The notes beneath the pieces were generated by a model that worked only from the letters and a program-made list of their open reading frames with translations, was not told where the DNA came from and searched no databases. A DNA stretch of 64,000 nt, taken from contig NZ_BMKL01000001.1 of the NCBI RefSeq assembly GCF_014644315.1, positions 693,001 through 757,000 on the forward strand, given 5' to 3'. This document shows, in pieces, positions 15,966-25,035 of the stretch. Within the stretch, counting starts at the first letter, position 1. Each line of letters begins with the position of its first letter. The position numbers were made by a program, and so were the translations under genes. Origin of the DNA: Tsuneonella deserti. GTDB lineage: Bacteria; Pseudomonadota; Alphaproteobacteria; Sphingomonadales; Sphingomonadaceae.

Positions 15966-17096
15966 ATGATAGCCACGCACCGCCCCGTAATTTCGGCCAC
16001 CGGCCTTTTCACCCCGCCGCAGTCGATCTCGAACGAGGAACTCGTTGAAAGCTTCAACGCATACGTCAAGCGGCATAACGCTGCCCATGCCGATGCGATC
16101 GCGGCTGGCGAATTACCGGCGCTCGAGCGCAGTTCGGTCGAATTCATCGAGAAGGCGAGCGGCATCAAAGCGCGTCACGTGGTCGACAAGGCCAACGTGC
16201 TCGACCCCGAAGTCATGTGCCCGCGAATTCCCGAGCGTGCGAACGATCAACTCTCGGTGATGGCCGAGATGGGCGTCGCTGCCGCCCGCCAAGCGCTTGA
16301 ACGGGCGGGTCGCGAGGCAGCGCATGTCGACGCGGTCCTGTGCGCCGCGTCGAACATGCAGCGCGCCTATCCGGCGATGGCGATCGAGATCCAGCATGCG
16401 CTCGGGATCGACGGATTTGCCTTCGACATGAACGTCGCGTGCTCTTCGGCGACCTTCGGCATCCAGACCGCGGCGGACTACGTTCGCGCAGGCAACGCCA
16501 AAAGCGTGCTGGTCGTGAGCCCGGAGATCACCAGCGGACATCTCAACTGGCGCGACCGGGACAGCCATTTCATATTCGGCGACGTCGCGACGGCCGTGCT
16601 GGTGGAAGATGCTTCGATAGCGCCTGCGAACCATTGGGACATTCTCGGCACGAAATTGAAAACGGTCTTCTCCAACGCGATCCGCAACAATTTCGGCTTT
16701 CTCAACCGCGCGGCGCCCGAAGGGGTCGGGCAACCGGACAAGCTCTTCGTCCAGGAAGGCCGCAAGGTCTTCAAGGAGGTTGTGCCCATGGTTTCCGCTA
16801 TGATCATCGAAGAGGCTGCGCGGCTCGGCATCGACCCACATTCGCTGCGCCGGCTATGGCTGCACCAGGCGAACGCGGGCATGAACCGGTTGATTGCCCA
16901 GCGCGTGCTGGGGCACGAAGCGAATGACGACGAAAGCCCGACCGTCCTCGATACGTATGCCAACACATCGAGTGCGGGATCCATCATCGCGTTTCATCAG
17001 CACAGCCAGGACCTGGCGCCCGAAGACACGGGAATCATCTGCAGTTTCGGTGCCGGATACTCGGTCGGGACGGTTATCGTCCGCAAGGCAGGCTAA
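15966..17096 (+). CDS. Beta-ketoacyl-ACP synthase III-like enzyme
   Basis: This 376-residue thiolase-fold enzyme has the FabH catalytic triad: Cys159 in NVACSSATFG, His in LHQANAGMN, and Asn in YANTSSAGS. It is about 50 residues longer than classical FabH, with an insertion near the N-terminus (SFNAYVKRHNAAH). This longer form resembles the proteobacterial KAS III paralogues exemplified by Pseudomonas PA3286, reported to use medium-chain acyl-CoA. It probably primes fatty acid synthesis from acyl-CoA. The following genes make phosphatidylethanolamine. Confidence 0.85.
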   Translation: MIATHRPVISATGLFTPPQSISNEELVESFNAYVKRHNAAHADAIAAGELPALERSSVEFIEKASGIKARHVVDKANVLDPEVMCPRIPERANDQLSVMAEMGVAAARQALERAGREAAHVDAVLCAASNMQRAYPAMAIEIQHALGIDGFAFDMNVACSSATFGIQTAADYVRAGNAKSVLVVSPEITSGHLNWRDRDSHFIFGDVATAVLVEDASIAPANHWDILGTKLKTVFSNAIRNNFGFLNRAAPEGVGQPDKLFVQEGRKVFKEVVPMVSAMIIEEAARLGIDPHSLRRLWLHQANAGMNRLIAQRVLGHEANDDESPTVLDTYANTSSAGSIIAFHQHSQDLAPEDTGIICSFGAGYSVGTVIVRKAG

Positions 17097-17142
17097 ACCG
17101 GTTTCGCTTGTGACCAGCGAACGCAGGACCTAAGCCGAACCG

Positions 17143-17892
17143 ATGGCCGGTGAAATACTCGACAGCAAGGGGCGCGGCGACGCGCACTGGCAGTGGCCCT
17201 CTGTCCATCCTGAAGGGCGCAAATTCGGCCTGATGGTCGCGGCTGCCTCGCTGGTCTGCGCGTTTCTCGCCTGGGAAACGCTTGCCTGGCCGCTTGCTTT
17301 CCTCTCTTTGGGTGTCCTGGCCTTCTTCCGCGATCCGGAAAGGGTCGTGCCGCAGGACGAGCGGATGATCGTCTCCCCTGCGGATGGACTGGTGTCGCTG
17401 ATCACCCTGGTGGAACCGCCGGCCGAACTGCTGGTGGATGACGGAACCGGGTTCCGCGGCCTCGCCGCGGGGAAGGTAACCCGCGTATCGATTTTCATGA
17501 GCGTGTTCGATGTCCACATCAACCGCGCGCCGATCGGCGGGACGGTGCAGCGCGTGGTCTATATACCGGGCAAGTTCGTCAACGCCGACCTCGACAAGGC
17601 AAGCGAGGAGAACGAACGCCAGCATATCCTGATCGAACGGCCGGACGGAGTGGCCATCGGCTTCACCCAGATCGCGGGGCTGGTCGCCCGCCGGATCGTG
17701 CCGTTCGTCAAGCCTGGCGATTTGGTGGCAGCCGGGCAGCGGGTCGGGCTGATCCGGTTCGGTAGCCGGGTCGACGTATACCTGCCCGCGGGCACGGATT
17801 CTAAGGTGGTACTCGGCCAGACGGTGGTAGCGGGGGAAACCGTGCTCGCGGAGCTCGGGATTCAAACGGTGATCGAAGGGGTGAACCAGTGA
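17143..17892 (+). CDS. psd: Phosphatidylserine decarboxylase
   Basis: This 249-residue proenzyme converts phosphatidylserine to phosphatidylethanolamine. The self-cleavage motif is present as FGSR (family LGST/FGSR variants), with Ser about residue 208 expected to become the pyruvoyl group; the [12 protein letters not shown] segment supplies the conserved histidine. A hydrophobic segment near residues 28-60 anchors it to the inner membrane. It is the short alphaproteobacterial type. Its stop overlaps the pssA start as GTGA, so substrate-producing and substrate-using enzymes are translationally coupled. Confidence 0.94.
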   Translation: MAGEILDSKGRGDAHWQWPSVHPEGRKFGLMVAAASLVCAFLAWETLAWPLAFLSLGVLAFFRDPERVVPQDERMIVSPADGLVSLITLVEPPAELLVDDGTGFRGLAAGKVTRVSIFMSVFDVHINRAPIGGTVQRVVYIPGKFVNADLDKASEENERQHILIERPDGVAIGFTQIAGLVARRIVPFVKPGDLVAAGQRVGLIRFGSRVDVYLPAGTDSKVVLGQTVVAGETVLAELGIQTVIEGVNQ

Positions 17893-18740
17893 TCGACGAT
17901 CAGCCCCGCATGGGGCCGAAAGCGGCGGAAGATGAAGTCCCGCTTGCCACCAGGAAGATCGCCGGTGGCCTGGCGATGCGCGCCGTGGTGCCCAATGCGA
18001 TTACCGCGGCTGCCATGTGTTCCGGGCTGACCGGGATCCGGTTCGCTATCTCGGGCATGTGGCGCGAGGCCGTCATTGCGGTGATCCTTGCCGGCGTTCT
18101 CGATGGCATCGACGGGCGGATCGCCCGGCTCTTGCGAGCGCAATCGCGGTTCGGAGCAGAACTCGACAGCCTGGCCGATTCGCTCAGTTTCGGCACCGCT
18201 CCTGCCTTGATCCTGTTCCTCTGGTCCCTGAACGACATGACGCGGCTCGGCTGGTTCGCCGCCCTGGCATTCGCGATTTGCGGCGCGCTGCGCCTGGCCC
18301 GCTTCAATGCGCAGATCGACGTGAAGGAACAGCCGCATAAGTCGGCCGGCTTCCTTACCGGGGTGCCGGCCCCGGTCGGAGCAGGCCTGGCCCTGTTGCC
18401 GATGTACCTCTGGCTTGCGACCGGCGAAGAAATGTTCCGCGATCCCTTGCTGGTCGCACCTTGGACGGCGCTCATGGCGTTCCTGATGATTTCCAACGTC
18501 GCGACGATGAGCTGGACGCTCATGCGTCCGCGTCGCGACGTGCGGCTCGGCGTGATAGCGATGGTTGGGATGGTGTTTGGGGCGCTGTTGCTGGAGCCGT
18601 GGTGGACGCTGGTGGCAATCTGCGCGGTCTACCTTGCGCTGATACCTTATGGCTGGATTCGCTACGCCAGGGTTAAGCGGCAGCGCGCAGCCGCTCCGCC
18701 ACCCGCGCCGCGGGACGTCGCGCCGCACGTGCTGCGCTGA
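17889..18740 (+). CDS. pssA: CDP-diacylglycerol-serine O-phosphatidyltransferase
   Basis: This 283-residue integral membrane enzyme makes phosphatidylserine from CDP-diacylglycerol and serine. The CDP-alcohol phosphotransferase signature DG-x2-AR-x8-G-x3-D-x3-D is present ([19 protein letters not shown] and following LAD). About eight hydrophobic helices follow and the C-terminus is Pro/Ala-rich. It starts at GTG 17889, overlapping psd. Its last 68 bp are overlapped, on the opposite strand, by the small LexA-box gene. Confidence 0.94.
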   Translation: MIDDQPRMGPKAAEDEVPLATRKIAGGLAMRAVVPNAITAAAMCSGLTGIRFAISGMWREAVIAVILAGVLDGIDGRIARLLRAQSRFGAELDSLADSLSFGTAPALILFLWSLNDMTRLGWFAALAFAICGALRLARFNAQIDVKEQPHKSAGFLTGVPAPVGAGLALLPMYLWLATGEEMFRDPLLVAPWTALMAFLMISNVATMSWTLMRPRRDVRLGVIAMVGMVFGALLLEPWWTLVAICAVYLALIPYGWIRYARVKRQRAAAPPPAPRDVAPHVLR

Positions 18741-18945
18741 TAGCCGCGGGGCGCAGGACGGGCATGGGCGCGGAACTGTTCACGCCCTCGAACCGCACGG
18801 TGACGTTCCGGAACGTATCGATCCGTGCGAGATCGCCACGCAGCAGCCGGAATGCATTCCGGCTGCGAAGGACGCCATCGGCGAGAGCGACGAAGCTCGT
18901 CACAGCGACGGTGGCGAACAGTGCGAGAAGCAGCGAAGCGATCAT
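18673..18945 (-). CDS. Small membrane protein downstream of a LexA box
   Basis: This is a 90-residue protein with one N-terminal hydrophobic helix (IASLLLALFATVAVTSFVALA, residues 2-22) and a basic, alanine/arginine-rich C-terminal tail. It reads convergently into the 3' end of pssA (68-bp overlap). A perfect GTTC-N7-GTTC element, the alphaproteobacterial LexA operator, lies about 100 bases upstream on its promoter side. Small membrane proteins under LexA control include division inhibitors such as Caulobacter SidA; this one has no evident sequence similarity to it. Function unknown. Confidence 0.6.
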   Translation of the reverse strand: MIASLLLALFATVAVTSFVALADGVLRSRNAFRLLRGDLARIDTFRNVTVRFEGVNSSAPMPVLRPAAISAARAARRPAARVAERLRAAA

Positions 18946-19286
18946 TTTCGAGACCCTCAATGGTCGGCACAATCGCGTGGAGCGCTTGTGGACAACTAGT
19001 GGAAAACTTCGAATCGAGATAAGTTCCCGATACGAGACAATGTTCCTCTTTTGTTCCACCGGGGTCAAGTGGTTTTCGCGACGAGCCGAATCCACCGCGC
19101 GTCTAAGCGAGGCTGGATTTCTGGACCTATCGTCGCTAAGGGGCGCGCGTCTGCCGCGAATCTGCGCCTTTCCAGGGGCCGGTCCGGGTGGGCAAATCCA
19201 CATGGAGAGCGCCACATACCGGTGCCGCCTGCGGGATCTCCGCACGGTTCCAGCTCTCCAGAGGCTCAACCGGAAAGGAATTACCT
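18946..19286. other. Intergenic region between the small membrane gene and rpsB
   Basis: These 341 bases contain the LexA box (19043-19057), a one-mismatch DnaA-box-like TGTGGACAA (18987-18995), and the leader of rpsB, whose ribosome site is GGAAAGGAA just before 19287. I found no clear sigma-70 promoter for rpsB by eye, nor any recognisable ribosomal-protein leader structure. Confidence 0.6.
19043..19057. promoter_or_regulatory. LexA (SOS) box GTTC-N7-GTTC
   Basis: GTTC (19043-19046), CTCTTTT, GTTC (19054-19057) is an exact match to the GTTC-N7-GTTC direct repeat known for LexA in alphaproteobacteria, including the T-rich spacer typical of such operators. It is 97 bases upstream of the minus-strand small membrane gene and 230 bases upstream of rpsB, so the former is the likelier target. 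A third GTTC at 19024 lies nearer the minus-strand gene. Confidence 0.7.
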
Positions 19287-20057
19287 ATGGCGGCTCCTGT
19301 CGTCACCATGCAGCAATTGATCGAGGCCGGCGCACACTTCGGCCACCAGACCCACCGCTGGAACCCGCGGATGAAGCCGTACATCTTCGGCGCCCGCAAC
19401 GGTGTTCACATCATCGACCTGTCGCAGACCGTGCCGCTCTTCGCGCGCGCTCTCGATTTCGTGCAGGACACGGTCCGTTCGGGTGGCAAGGTCCTGTTCG
19501 TCGGCACCAAGCGCCAGGCGCAGGAGCCGATCGCCGAAGCCGCCCGCCGTTCGGGCCAGCACTTCGTCAACCACCGCTGGCTGGGCGGAATGCTCACCAA
19601 CTGGAAGACCATCTCGGGCTCGATCCGCCGGCTCAAGAGCCTGGAGGAGCAGCTTTCGGGCGACACTTCGGGCCTGACCAAGAAGGAAGTCCTCCAGCTT
19701 ACCCGTGAGCGTGACAAGCTCGAGCTTTCGCTCGGCGGCATCCGCGACATGGGCGGCATCCCGGACGTGATGTTCGTGATCGACGCCAACAAGGAAGACC
19801 TCGCGATCAAGGAAGCCGGCGTGCTTGGCATTCCCGTGGTCGCGGTGCTCGATTCGAACGTCGATCCGACGGGCATCGCTTTCCCGATCCCGGGCAACGA
19901 CGACGCCGCGCGCGCCGTGCGCCTCTATTGCGACGCGGTGGCCGAGGCGGCGACCAGCGGCAAGGGCCGCCAGGCGATCGATTCGGGTGCCGACGTGGGC
20001 GCGATGGCCAATCCGCCCGCCGAGGTGGACGCCGCCGAAGCCGCGACCGAGGCCTGA
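19287..20057 (+). CDS. rpsB: 30S ribosomal protein S2
   Basis: This 256-residue S2 has the typical start [24 protein letters not shown], the [12 protein letters not shown] and [15 protein letters not shown] signatures, a coiled-coil insert, and [15 protein letters not shown]. It has a short acidic Ala/Glu-rich C-terminal tail. The start at 19287 has the ribosome site GGAAAGGAA. It is followed by tsf after a strong hairpin, the canonical rpsB-tsf arrangement. Confidence 0.97.
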   Translation: MAAPVVTMQQLIEAGAHFGHQTHRWNPRMKPYIFGARNGVHIIDLSQTVPLFARALDFVQDTVRSGGKVLFVGTKRQAQEPIAEAARRSGQHFVNHRWLGGMLTNWKTISGSIRRLKSLEEQLSGDTSGLTKKEVLQLTRERDKLELSLGGIRDMGGIPDVMFVIDANKEDLAIKEAGVLGIPVVAVLDSNVDPTGIAFPIPGNDDAARAVRLYCDAVAEAATSGKGRQAIDSGADVGAMANPPAEVDAAEAATEA

Positions 20058-20076
20058 TCGCTTCAAGACTGTTGCA

Positions 20077-20102
20077 GGCGCCGGGCCATCGTGCCCGGCG
20101 CC
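20077..20102 (+). terminator. Hairpin between rpsB and tsf
   Basis: GGCGCCGGGC (20077-20086) pairs perfectly with GCCCGGCGCC (20093-20102) around a 6-base loop. There is no immediate T run, so it is more likely a partial terminator, attenuator or RNase-processing barrier that sets the S2:EF-Ts ratio than a full stop. Confidence 0.5.
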
Positions 20103-20134
20103 GCACTGCGTTTCTACCAAGAAGGAATTGTAAC

Positions 20135-21061
20135 ATGGCTGCTTTCACCGCCGCCGACGTGAAGAACCTGCGCGAGAAGACCGGCGCGGGCATGATGGAC
20201 GCCAAGAAGGCGCTCGAGCAGACGAATGGCGACATCGAAGCCGCGGTCGACGCGCTGCGCGCCAAGGGTCTCGCCACGGCCGCCAAGAAATCGAGCCGCA
20301 CCGCGGCCGAAGGACTCGTTGGCGTCGCTGTCGATGGCACCAAGGGTGTCGCCGTCGAGGTCAACTCGGAAACCGATTTCGTCGCCAAGAACGACAAGTT
20401 CCAGGACTTCGTCCGCAAGGTGACCCAGGTCGCTCTCGCCGAAGGCAGTGCCGACGTCGAGGCGCTCAAGGCGGCAGGCTACCCCGATGGCGGCACCGTG
20501 AGCGACAAGCTGACGGACAACGTCGCCACGATCGGCGAGAACCAGCAGGTCCGTCGTCTGAAGCACGTTTCGGTTACCGATGGCATCGTTGTTCCCTACA
20601 TGCACAACGCGGCCGCCCCGAACCTTGGCAAGATCGGCGTGCTCGTCGCTCTGGAGTCGACTGCGGACAAGGCCGCTCTCGAAGCGCTCGGCAAGCAGCT
20701 CGCGATGCACATCGCCGCCGCTTTCCCGCAAGCACTCGATGCTGCCAGCCTCGACGCCGAAGTGATCGAGCGCGAGCGCAAGGTCGCCGCTGAAAAGGCT
20801 GCCGAGAGCGGCAAGCCGGCGGAAGTCCAGGCCAAGATGGTCGACGGCGCGGTGGCCAAGTTCGCCAAGGAGAACGCGCTGTTGAGCCAGGTCTTCGTGA
20901 TGGACAACAAGACTCCCATCAGCGAGGTCGTCGCCAAGGCCGGCAAGGACGCCGGCGCTTCGATCGTGCTGAAGGACTACGTCCGTTTCCAGCTCGGCGA
21001 GGGTATCGAGAAGGAAGAGACCGACTTCGCTGCCGAGGTGGCCGCAGCGGTCAAAGGCTGA
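20135..21061 (+). CDS. tsf: Elongation factor Ts
   Basis: This 308-residue nucleotide-exchange factor for EF-Tu has an N-terminal UBA-like domain ([25 protein letters not shown]), the core motif [14 protein letters not shown] and the second-half [10 protein letters not shown] good ribosome site (AGAAGGAA) precedes the ATG. A perfect intrinsic terminator follows its stop, closing the rpsB-tsf unit. Confidence 0.97.
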   Translation: MAAFTAADVKNLREKTGAGMMDAKKALEQTNGDIEAAVDALRAKGLATAAKKSSRTAAEGLVGVAVDGTKGVAVEVNSETDFVAKNDKFQDFVRKVTQVALAEGSADVEALKAAGYPDGGTVSDKLTDNVATIGENQQVRRLKHVSVTDGIVVPYMHNAAAPNLGKIGVLVALESTADKAALEALGKQLAMHIAAAFPQALDAASLDAEVIERERKVAAEKAAESGKPAEVQAKMVDGAVAKFAKENALLSQVFVMDNKTPISEVVAKAGKDAGASIVLKDYVRFQLGEGIEKEETDFAAEVAAAVKG

Positions 21062-21081
21062 GTCCTTACCCAATCGAATTG

Positions 21082-21113
21082 ACGGCCGCCGGAGCGATCC
21101 GGCGGCCGTTTTC
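21082..21113 (+). terminator. Intrinsic terminator after tsf
   Basis: ACGGCCGCCGGA (21082-21093), a GCGA loop and TCCGGCGGCCGT (21098-21109) form a perfect 12-bp stem followed by TTTTC. It separates rpsB-tsf from the pyrH promoter. Confidence 0.88.
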
Positions 21114-21128
21114 GTGGGCGCTGCGCCC

Positions 21129-21156
21129 TTGCCGCATGGAAGCCTCGCCCTATAAG
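21129..21156 (+). promoter_or_regulatory. Putative promoter of the pyrH operon
   Basis: TTGCCG (21129-21134), a 16-base spacer and TATAAG (21151-21156) sit between the tsf terminator and pyrH (start 21198). This is the best sigma-70-like match in the window and probably drives pyrH-frr-uppS-cdsA-dxr-rseP. Confidence 0.55.
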
Positions 21157-21197
21157 GGCGCGCGATCCGTACCGTTTTTTCGCGAGAAACCATTTCC

Positions 21198-21917
21198 ATG
21201 GCCCTGCCACCCCTTAAGCGCGTCCTGATCAAGCTTTCGGGCGAAGTGCTGATGGGCAACCAGCAGTTCGGGATCGATCCCGCTTTCGTCAGTGAACTGG
21301 CGCACGAGATCAAGGCGGCGAAGGAGACCGGTCTCGAGGTCTGCCTCGTCATCGGCGGCGGGAACATCTTCCGCGGAATGGCAGGCGCGGCGGCCGGAAT
21401 GGACCGGGCTCAGGCCGATTACATGGGCATGCTCGCCACGGTCATGAATGCGCTGGCCATGCAGAACGCGCTAGAGCAGATAGGCGTGCAGACGCGCGTG
21501 CAGTCGGCAGTGCAGATGGACGCCGTGTGCGAGCCGGTCATCCGTCGCCGGGCCGAACGTCATCTTGAAAAGGGGCGCGTGGTGATCTTTGCCGCCGGCG
21601 TGGGCGCGCCTTATTTCACAACCGATTCGGGAGCTGCTCTGCGCGCTGCAGAGATGAAATGCGACGCATTGCTGAAGGGCACCAGCGTCGACGGGATTTA
21701 CGACAGCGATCCCAAGAAGAATTCGCAGGCGAAGCGCTTCGATACAGTAACTTACGACCAGGTACTGGCAAGCAACCTCAAGGTCATGGATGCATCCGCC
21801 GTGGCGCTCTGCCGCGATAACGGCATTCCGATCGTGGTCTTCTCCATCCGCGAAAAGGGCAACCTCGCGCGGGTGCTGGCCGGCGATGGCGTACGAACGA
21901 TAGTGCAGGGAAGTTGA
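21198..21917 (+). CDS. pyrH: UMP kinase
   Basis: This 239-residue bacterial-type UMP kinase (amino-acid-kinase fold) phosphorylates UMP to UDP. Visible are the N-terminal [11 protein letters not shown], the glycine loop [41 protein letters not shown] and the C-terminal FSIREKGNL. It is the first gene of a long operon; frr starts two bases after its stop. Confidence 0.97.
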   Translation: MALPPLKRVLIKLSGEVLMGNQQFGIDPAFVSELAHEIKAAKETGLEVCLVIGGGNIFRGMAGAAAGMDRAQADYMGMLATVMNALAMQNALEQIGVQTRVQSAVQMDAVCEPVIRRRAERHLEKGRVVIFAAGVGAPYFTTDSGAALRAAEMKCDALLKGTSVDGIYDSDPKKNSQAKRFDTVTYDQVLASNLKVMDASAVALCRDNGIPIVVFSIREKGNLARVLAGDGVRTIVQGS

Positions 21918-21919
21918 CG

Positions 21920-22477
21920 ATGGCGAAGTATGACAAGGCCGACATCGAGCGGCGGATGAAGGGTGCGGTCGAGAGCCTCAAGGGCGATCTGTCGGGTCTT
22001 CGCACTGGCCGCGCCAACGTGAGCCTGCTCGATCCCGTGGTTTGTGAAGTGTACGGCGCGATGATGCCGCTCAACCAGGTGGCGACCGTGTCGGCGCCCG
22101 AGCCGCGCATGCTGAGCGTGCAGGTGTGGGACAAGTCGAACCTCACCGCAGTCGAGAAGGGTATCGCCAAGGCCAACCTGGGCCTCAATCCGATGATTGA
22201 CGGGCAGACGCTGCGGCTGCCGCTGCCCGACCTCACGCAGGAGCGGCGCAAGGAACTCGCCAAGCTCGCCGGCGAATACGGGGAAAAAGCCAAGATCGCC
22301 ATCCGCAACGTCCGCCGCGACGGAATGGAAGCGCTGAAGGACGACGAGAAAAAGAAGGACATTTCCGAAGACGAGCGCAAGCGTTCGGAGGACGATGTCC
22401 AGAAGCTTACCGACAGCCACGTCGTCGAGATCGACACGGTGGTCGCGGCCAAGGTGAAGGAAATCCTTAGCCAGTGA
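21920..22477 (+). CDS. frr: Ribosome recycling factor
   Basis: This 185-residue two-domain factor, with EF-G, splits post-termination ribosomes. It has the signature GLRTGRAN, the hinge PEPRMLSVQVWDKS, LGLNPMIDGQ and the long C-terminal helices with AIRNVRRDGMEALK. ATG 21920 is preferred, with ribosome site AGGGAAG; an in-frame TTG at 21914 overlaps the pyrH stop. The spacing indicates translational coupling with pyrH. Confidence 0.97.
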   Translation: MAKYDKADIERRMKGAVESLKGDLSGLRTGRANVSLLDPVVCEVYGAMMPLNQVATVSAPEPRMLSVQVWDKSNLTAVEKGIAKANLGLNPMIDGQTLRLPLPDLTQERRKELAKLAGEYGEKAKIAIRNVRRDGMEALKDDEKKKDISEDERKRSEDDVQKLTDSHVVEIDTVVAAKVKEILSQ

Positions 22478-22502
22478 GCGAGAGGCGCGGCGGAGCGGGG
22501 TG

Positions 22503-23186
22503 ATGGCGGACGGAGACGCAGTCGCACGTCACGTCGCGATCATCATGGACGGCAACGGGCGCTGGGCGAAGAAGCGCCACCTGCCGCGCGCGGTCGGACA
22601 TCAACGCGGAGTCGAGGCGGTGCGCAAGCTGGTCCGTTCCCTCAAGGACACCTCGATCGAGTGCCTGACGCTCTACGCCTTCAGCTCCGAAAACTGGAAG
22701 CGGCCCGAGGACGAGGTCGACGATCTGATGAACATGATGCGCAAGTTCATCAAATCCGACTTGCCCGAATTCATCGCCAACGACGTCAAGCTGCACATCC
22801 TGGGTGACTGGCGGGGCCTCGCGCCGGACATCGTCCAACTGCTCAATGAAGCGCTCGATTCGACGTCGAACGGGCGCCGAACACTCGCTGTCGCGCTCAA
22901 TTATGGTTCGCAGCAGGAAATCGCCCGCGCGGCGGCGCTCGCCGCCAAGGAGGGAGCAATCACTCCCGATGCGATCGAACGCCATCTCGATACCGCGCCG
23001 CTGCCCCCGCTCGACCTGCTGATCCGCACCAGCGGCGAGGTTCGCCTGTCCAACTTCCTGTTATGGCAATGCGCCTATGCCGAAATGATGTTTACCGATG
23101 TGCTGTGGCCGGATTTCACTCCCGAACATTTATCACAGGCGCTGGATGAATTTGCGCGCCGGGAGAGACGTTATGGCGGACGCTGA
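22503..23186 (+). CDS. uppS: Undecaprenyl diphosphate synthase (cis-prenyltransferase)
   Basis: This roughly 227-residue enzyme makes the C55 carrier lipid for peptidoglycan. The diagnostic IIMDGNGRWA has the catalytic Asp; GHQRGVEAVRKLV, LYAFSSENWKRP, LNYGSQQEI and LLIRTSGEVRLSNFLLWQ complete the signature. In the last, the usual GGE is SGE and the commonly seen Q/R-[IL]-SNF is intact. GTG 22500 directly precedes ATG 22503, so either may be used. The 3' end overlaps cdsA by 14 bp. Confidence 0.95.
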   Translation: MADGDAVARHVAIIMDGNGRWAKKRHLPRAVGHQRGVEAVRKLVRSLKDTSIECLTLYAFSSENWKRPEDEVDDLMNMMRKFIKSDLPEFIANDVKLHILGDWRGLAPDIVQLLNEALDSTSNGRRTLAVALNYGSQQEIARAAALAAKEGAITPDAIERHLDTAPLPPLDLLIRTSGEVRLSNFLLWQCAYAEMMFTDVLWPDFTPEHLSQALDEFARRERRYGGR

Positions 23187-23883
23187 GGTGGCTACGAGGA
23201 AGAGCGACCTGCCGGTACGGCTCGCTTCGGCGGTCATCATGCTGGCTGTAGCCATTGCCGCGCTCGTCATCGGCGGGCGGGTGTTCGAGACGTTCGTCGT
23301 CCTGGTCGCGCTCGCTGCCTTCGTCGAATTCATCCTCCTGGTCGTCAAGGCGACGCCGAACATCGCGTATCGGCTGGCGGCGATCATCGCGGGCGCGCTC
23401 TATTTCGGCGCGGCGGCGGGAGTGCTGGCGGGGGCGGGCGACTTCCTGATCGTGCTCATCGTCGGCGTGACCATCTTCACCGACACCTTCGCCTATTTCA
23501 CCGGGCGCGCGATCGGCGGACCCAAGATCGCTCCCGCGATCAGCCCGTCCAAGACCTGGGCAGGGCTGCTTGGCGGGATGATCGGCGCCGCGCTCTGGGT
23601 CGTTTTGTGGGTTGTCGCCATCGACGGCGGTATCGTCGGCCCCCGGTTCGATCTCGGACTGCCGCTGATGGCGGAGAATCTGGGCCTCGCCGCCCTGCTC
23701 GGCGCCGGCCTGGCCGTGCTCGCGCAGGCGGGCGACTTCTTCGAATCCTGGCTCAAGCGGCGGGCGGGGGTGAAGGACTCCTCGCGTCTGATCCCGGGCC
23801 ATGGCGGGGTGTTCGACCGGATCGACGGGATGCTGCCGGTCGCCATTGCGGTCGGCGCGCTCGCATCGCTGTTGGCAAACTGA
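23173..23883 (+). CDS. cdsA: Phosphatidate cytidylyltransferase
   Basis: This 236-residue polytopic membrane enzyme makes CDP-diacylglycerol from CTP and phosphatidic acid, supplying both PssA and PgsA encoded in this window. The C-terminal signature KDSSRLIPGHGGVFDRIDG is complete. The start at 23173 has ribosome site GGGAGAG and overlaps uppS. It ends one base into the dxr start (TGATG). Confidence 0.95.
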   Translation: MADAEVATRKSDLPVRLASAVIMLAVAIAALVIGGRVFETFVVLVALAAFVEFILLVVKATPNIAYRLAAIIAGALYFGAAAGVLAGAGDFLIVLIVGVTIFTDTFAYFTGRAIGGPKIAPAISPSKTWAGLLGGMIGAALWVVLWVVAIDGGIVGPRFDLGLPLMAENLGLAALLGAGLAVLAQAGDFFESWLKRRAGVKDSSRLIPGHGGVFDRIDGMLPVAIAVGALASLLAN

Positions 23884-25034
23884 TGCGATCGATATCGATC
23901 TTCGGTGCAACGGGGTCGGTCGGCGCGTCGACCCTCGATCTCGTGCGGCGCAACCGGCGCGAATGGCGCGTGTCGGTCTTGACCGCCAACTGCAATGTGG
24001 CCGATCTGGCCGCGCTGGCCCGCGAATTCCAAGCCGAGCTTGCGGTTGTCGCCGACGAAAGCTGCCTTGCCGAATTGCGCGGCGCCCTGGCCGGCTCGGG
24101 CATCGCCACCGCGGGCGGTGCGGACGCGCTGGTCGAGGCAGCGGCGCGCGGTGCGGACGTGACGGTCGCCGCAATCGTCGGCTGCGCCGGTCTCGCCCCG
24201 GTCATGGCCGCGATCGAGCAAGGCGGGATCATCGCGCTGGCCAACAAGGAGGCGCTGGTCTCCGCCGGCGAGGTGATGACCGCCGCGGTCGCCCGCCATG
24301 GCGCGACGTTGCTTCCGGTCGACAGCGAGCACAACGCGATCTTCCAGTGCTTGCAGGGAAACCGGATCGAGGATGTGCGTCGCATCACCCTCACCGCCAG
24401 CGGCGGCCCCTTACGGACCTGGAGCGCGGCCCGGCTCGAGGCTGCCACGCCGGCGCAGGCCGTCGCTCACCCCAACTGGGACATGGGCGCCAAGATCAGC
24501 GTCGATTCCGCGACGATGATGAACAAGGGGCTCGAGTTCATCGAGGCGCACCACCTGTTCCCGGTCGGCCTCGACCGCATCCGCATCGTGGTTCACCCGC
24601 AGAGCGTGATCCACAGCCTCGTCGAGTACCGCGACGGATCGACCTTGGCGCAGCTCGGCCCGCCCGACATGAGGGTGCCTATCGCAAGCTGCCTTGCCTG
24701 GCCCGCGCGGATGGAAACGCCGATGGCTCCTCTCGACCTGCCCGCCCTCGGCGAGCTGACCTTTTTCGCGCCCGACGAGGATCGCTTTCCCGCGACCCGG
24801 CTGGCGCGCGAGGCGGCGGCCGCGGGCGGCGCGGCCCCCGCGGTGCTCAATGCCGCGAATGAAGTCGCGGTCGCGGCTTTCCTTGCCGGCAAGATTGCGT
24901 TCACACGAATTGCGGTAACAGTTGAGCGAACCCTGACACGCGCCATGCCCGCTGCTCCCACCACGCTCGAAGAGGTGCTCGCCGTGGACCGCGAGGCGAG
25001 GGCGCGTGCCGACGAATTGCTGGAGCTTGCCTGA
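23883..25034 (+). CDS. dxr: 1-deoxy-D-xylulose 5-phosphate reductoisomerase
   Basis: This 383-residue NADPH enzyme of the MEP isoprenoid pathway feeds UppS and the polyprenyl synthase. The NADPH site is IFGATGSVGASTLDLV; ALANKEALVSAG, the metal-site DSEHNAIFQCLQG and HPNWDMGAKISVDSATMMNKG are all present, as is the C-terminal helical domain. It starts at ATG 23883 overlapping the cdsA stop by one base. The usual inhibitor-contacting residues appear unchanged. Confidence 0.96.
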   Translation: MRSISIFGATGSVGASTLDLVRRNRREWRVSVLTANCNVADLAALAREFQAELAVVADESCLAELRGALAGSGIATAGGADALVEAAARGADVTVAAIVGCAGLAPVMAAIEQGGIIALANKEALVSAGEVMTAAVARHGATLLPVDSEHNAIFQCLQGNRIEDVRRITLTASGGPLRTWSAARLEAATPAQAVAHPNWDMGAKISVDSATMMNKGLEFIEAHHLFPVGLDRIRIVVHPQSVIHSLVEYRDGSTLAQLGPPDMRVPIASCLAWPARMETPMAPLDLPALGELTFFAPDEDRFPATRLAREAAAAGGAAPAVLNAANEVAVAAFLAGKIAFTRIAVTVERTLTRAMPAAPTTLEEVLAVDREARARADELLELA

Positions 25035-25035
25035 G

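Noticed and set aside
18987..18995. DnaA-box-like TGTGGACAA as a sign of a replication origin
   Set aside because: Single site with one mismatch, no cluster, no AT-rich unwinding element, and neighbours are not origin genes.
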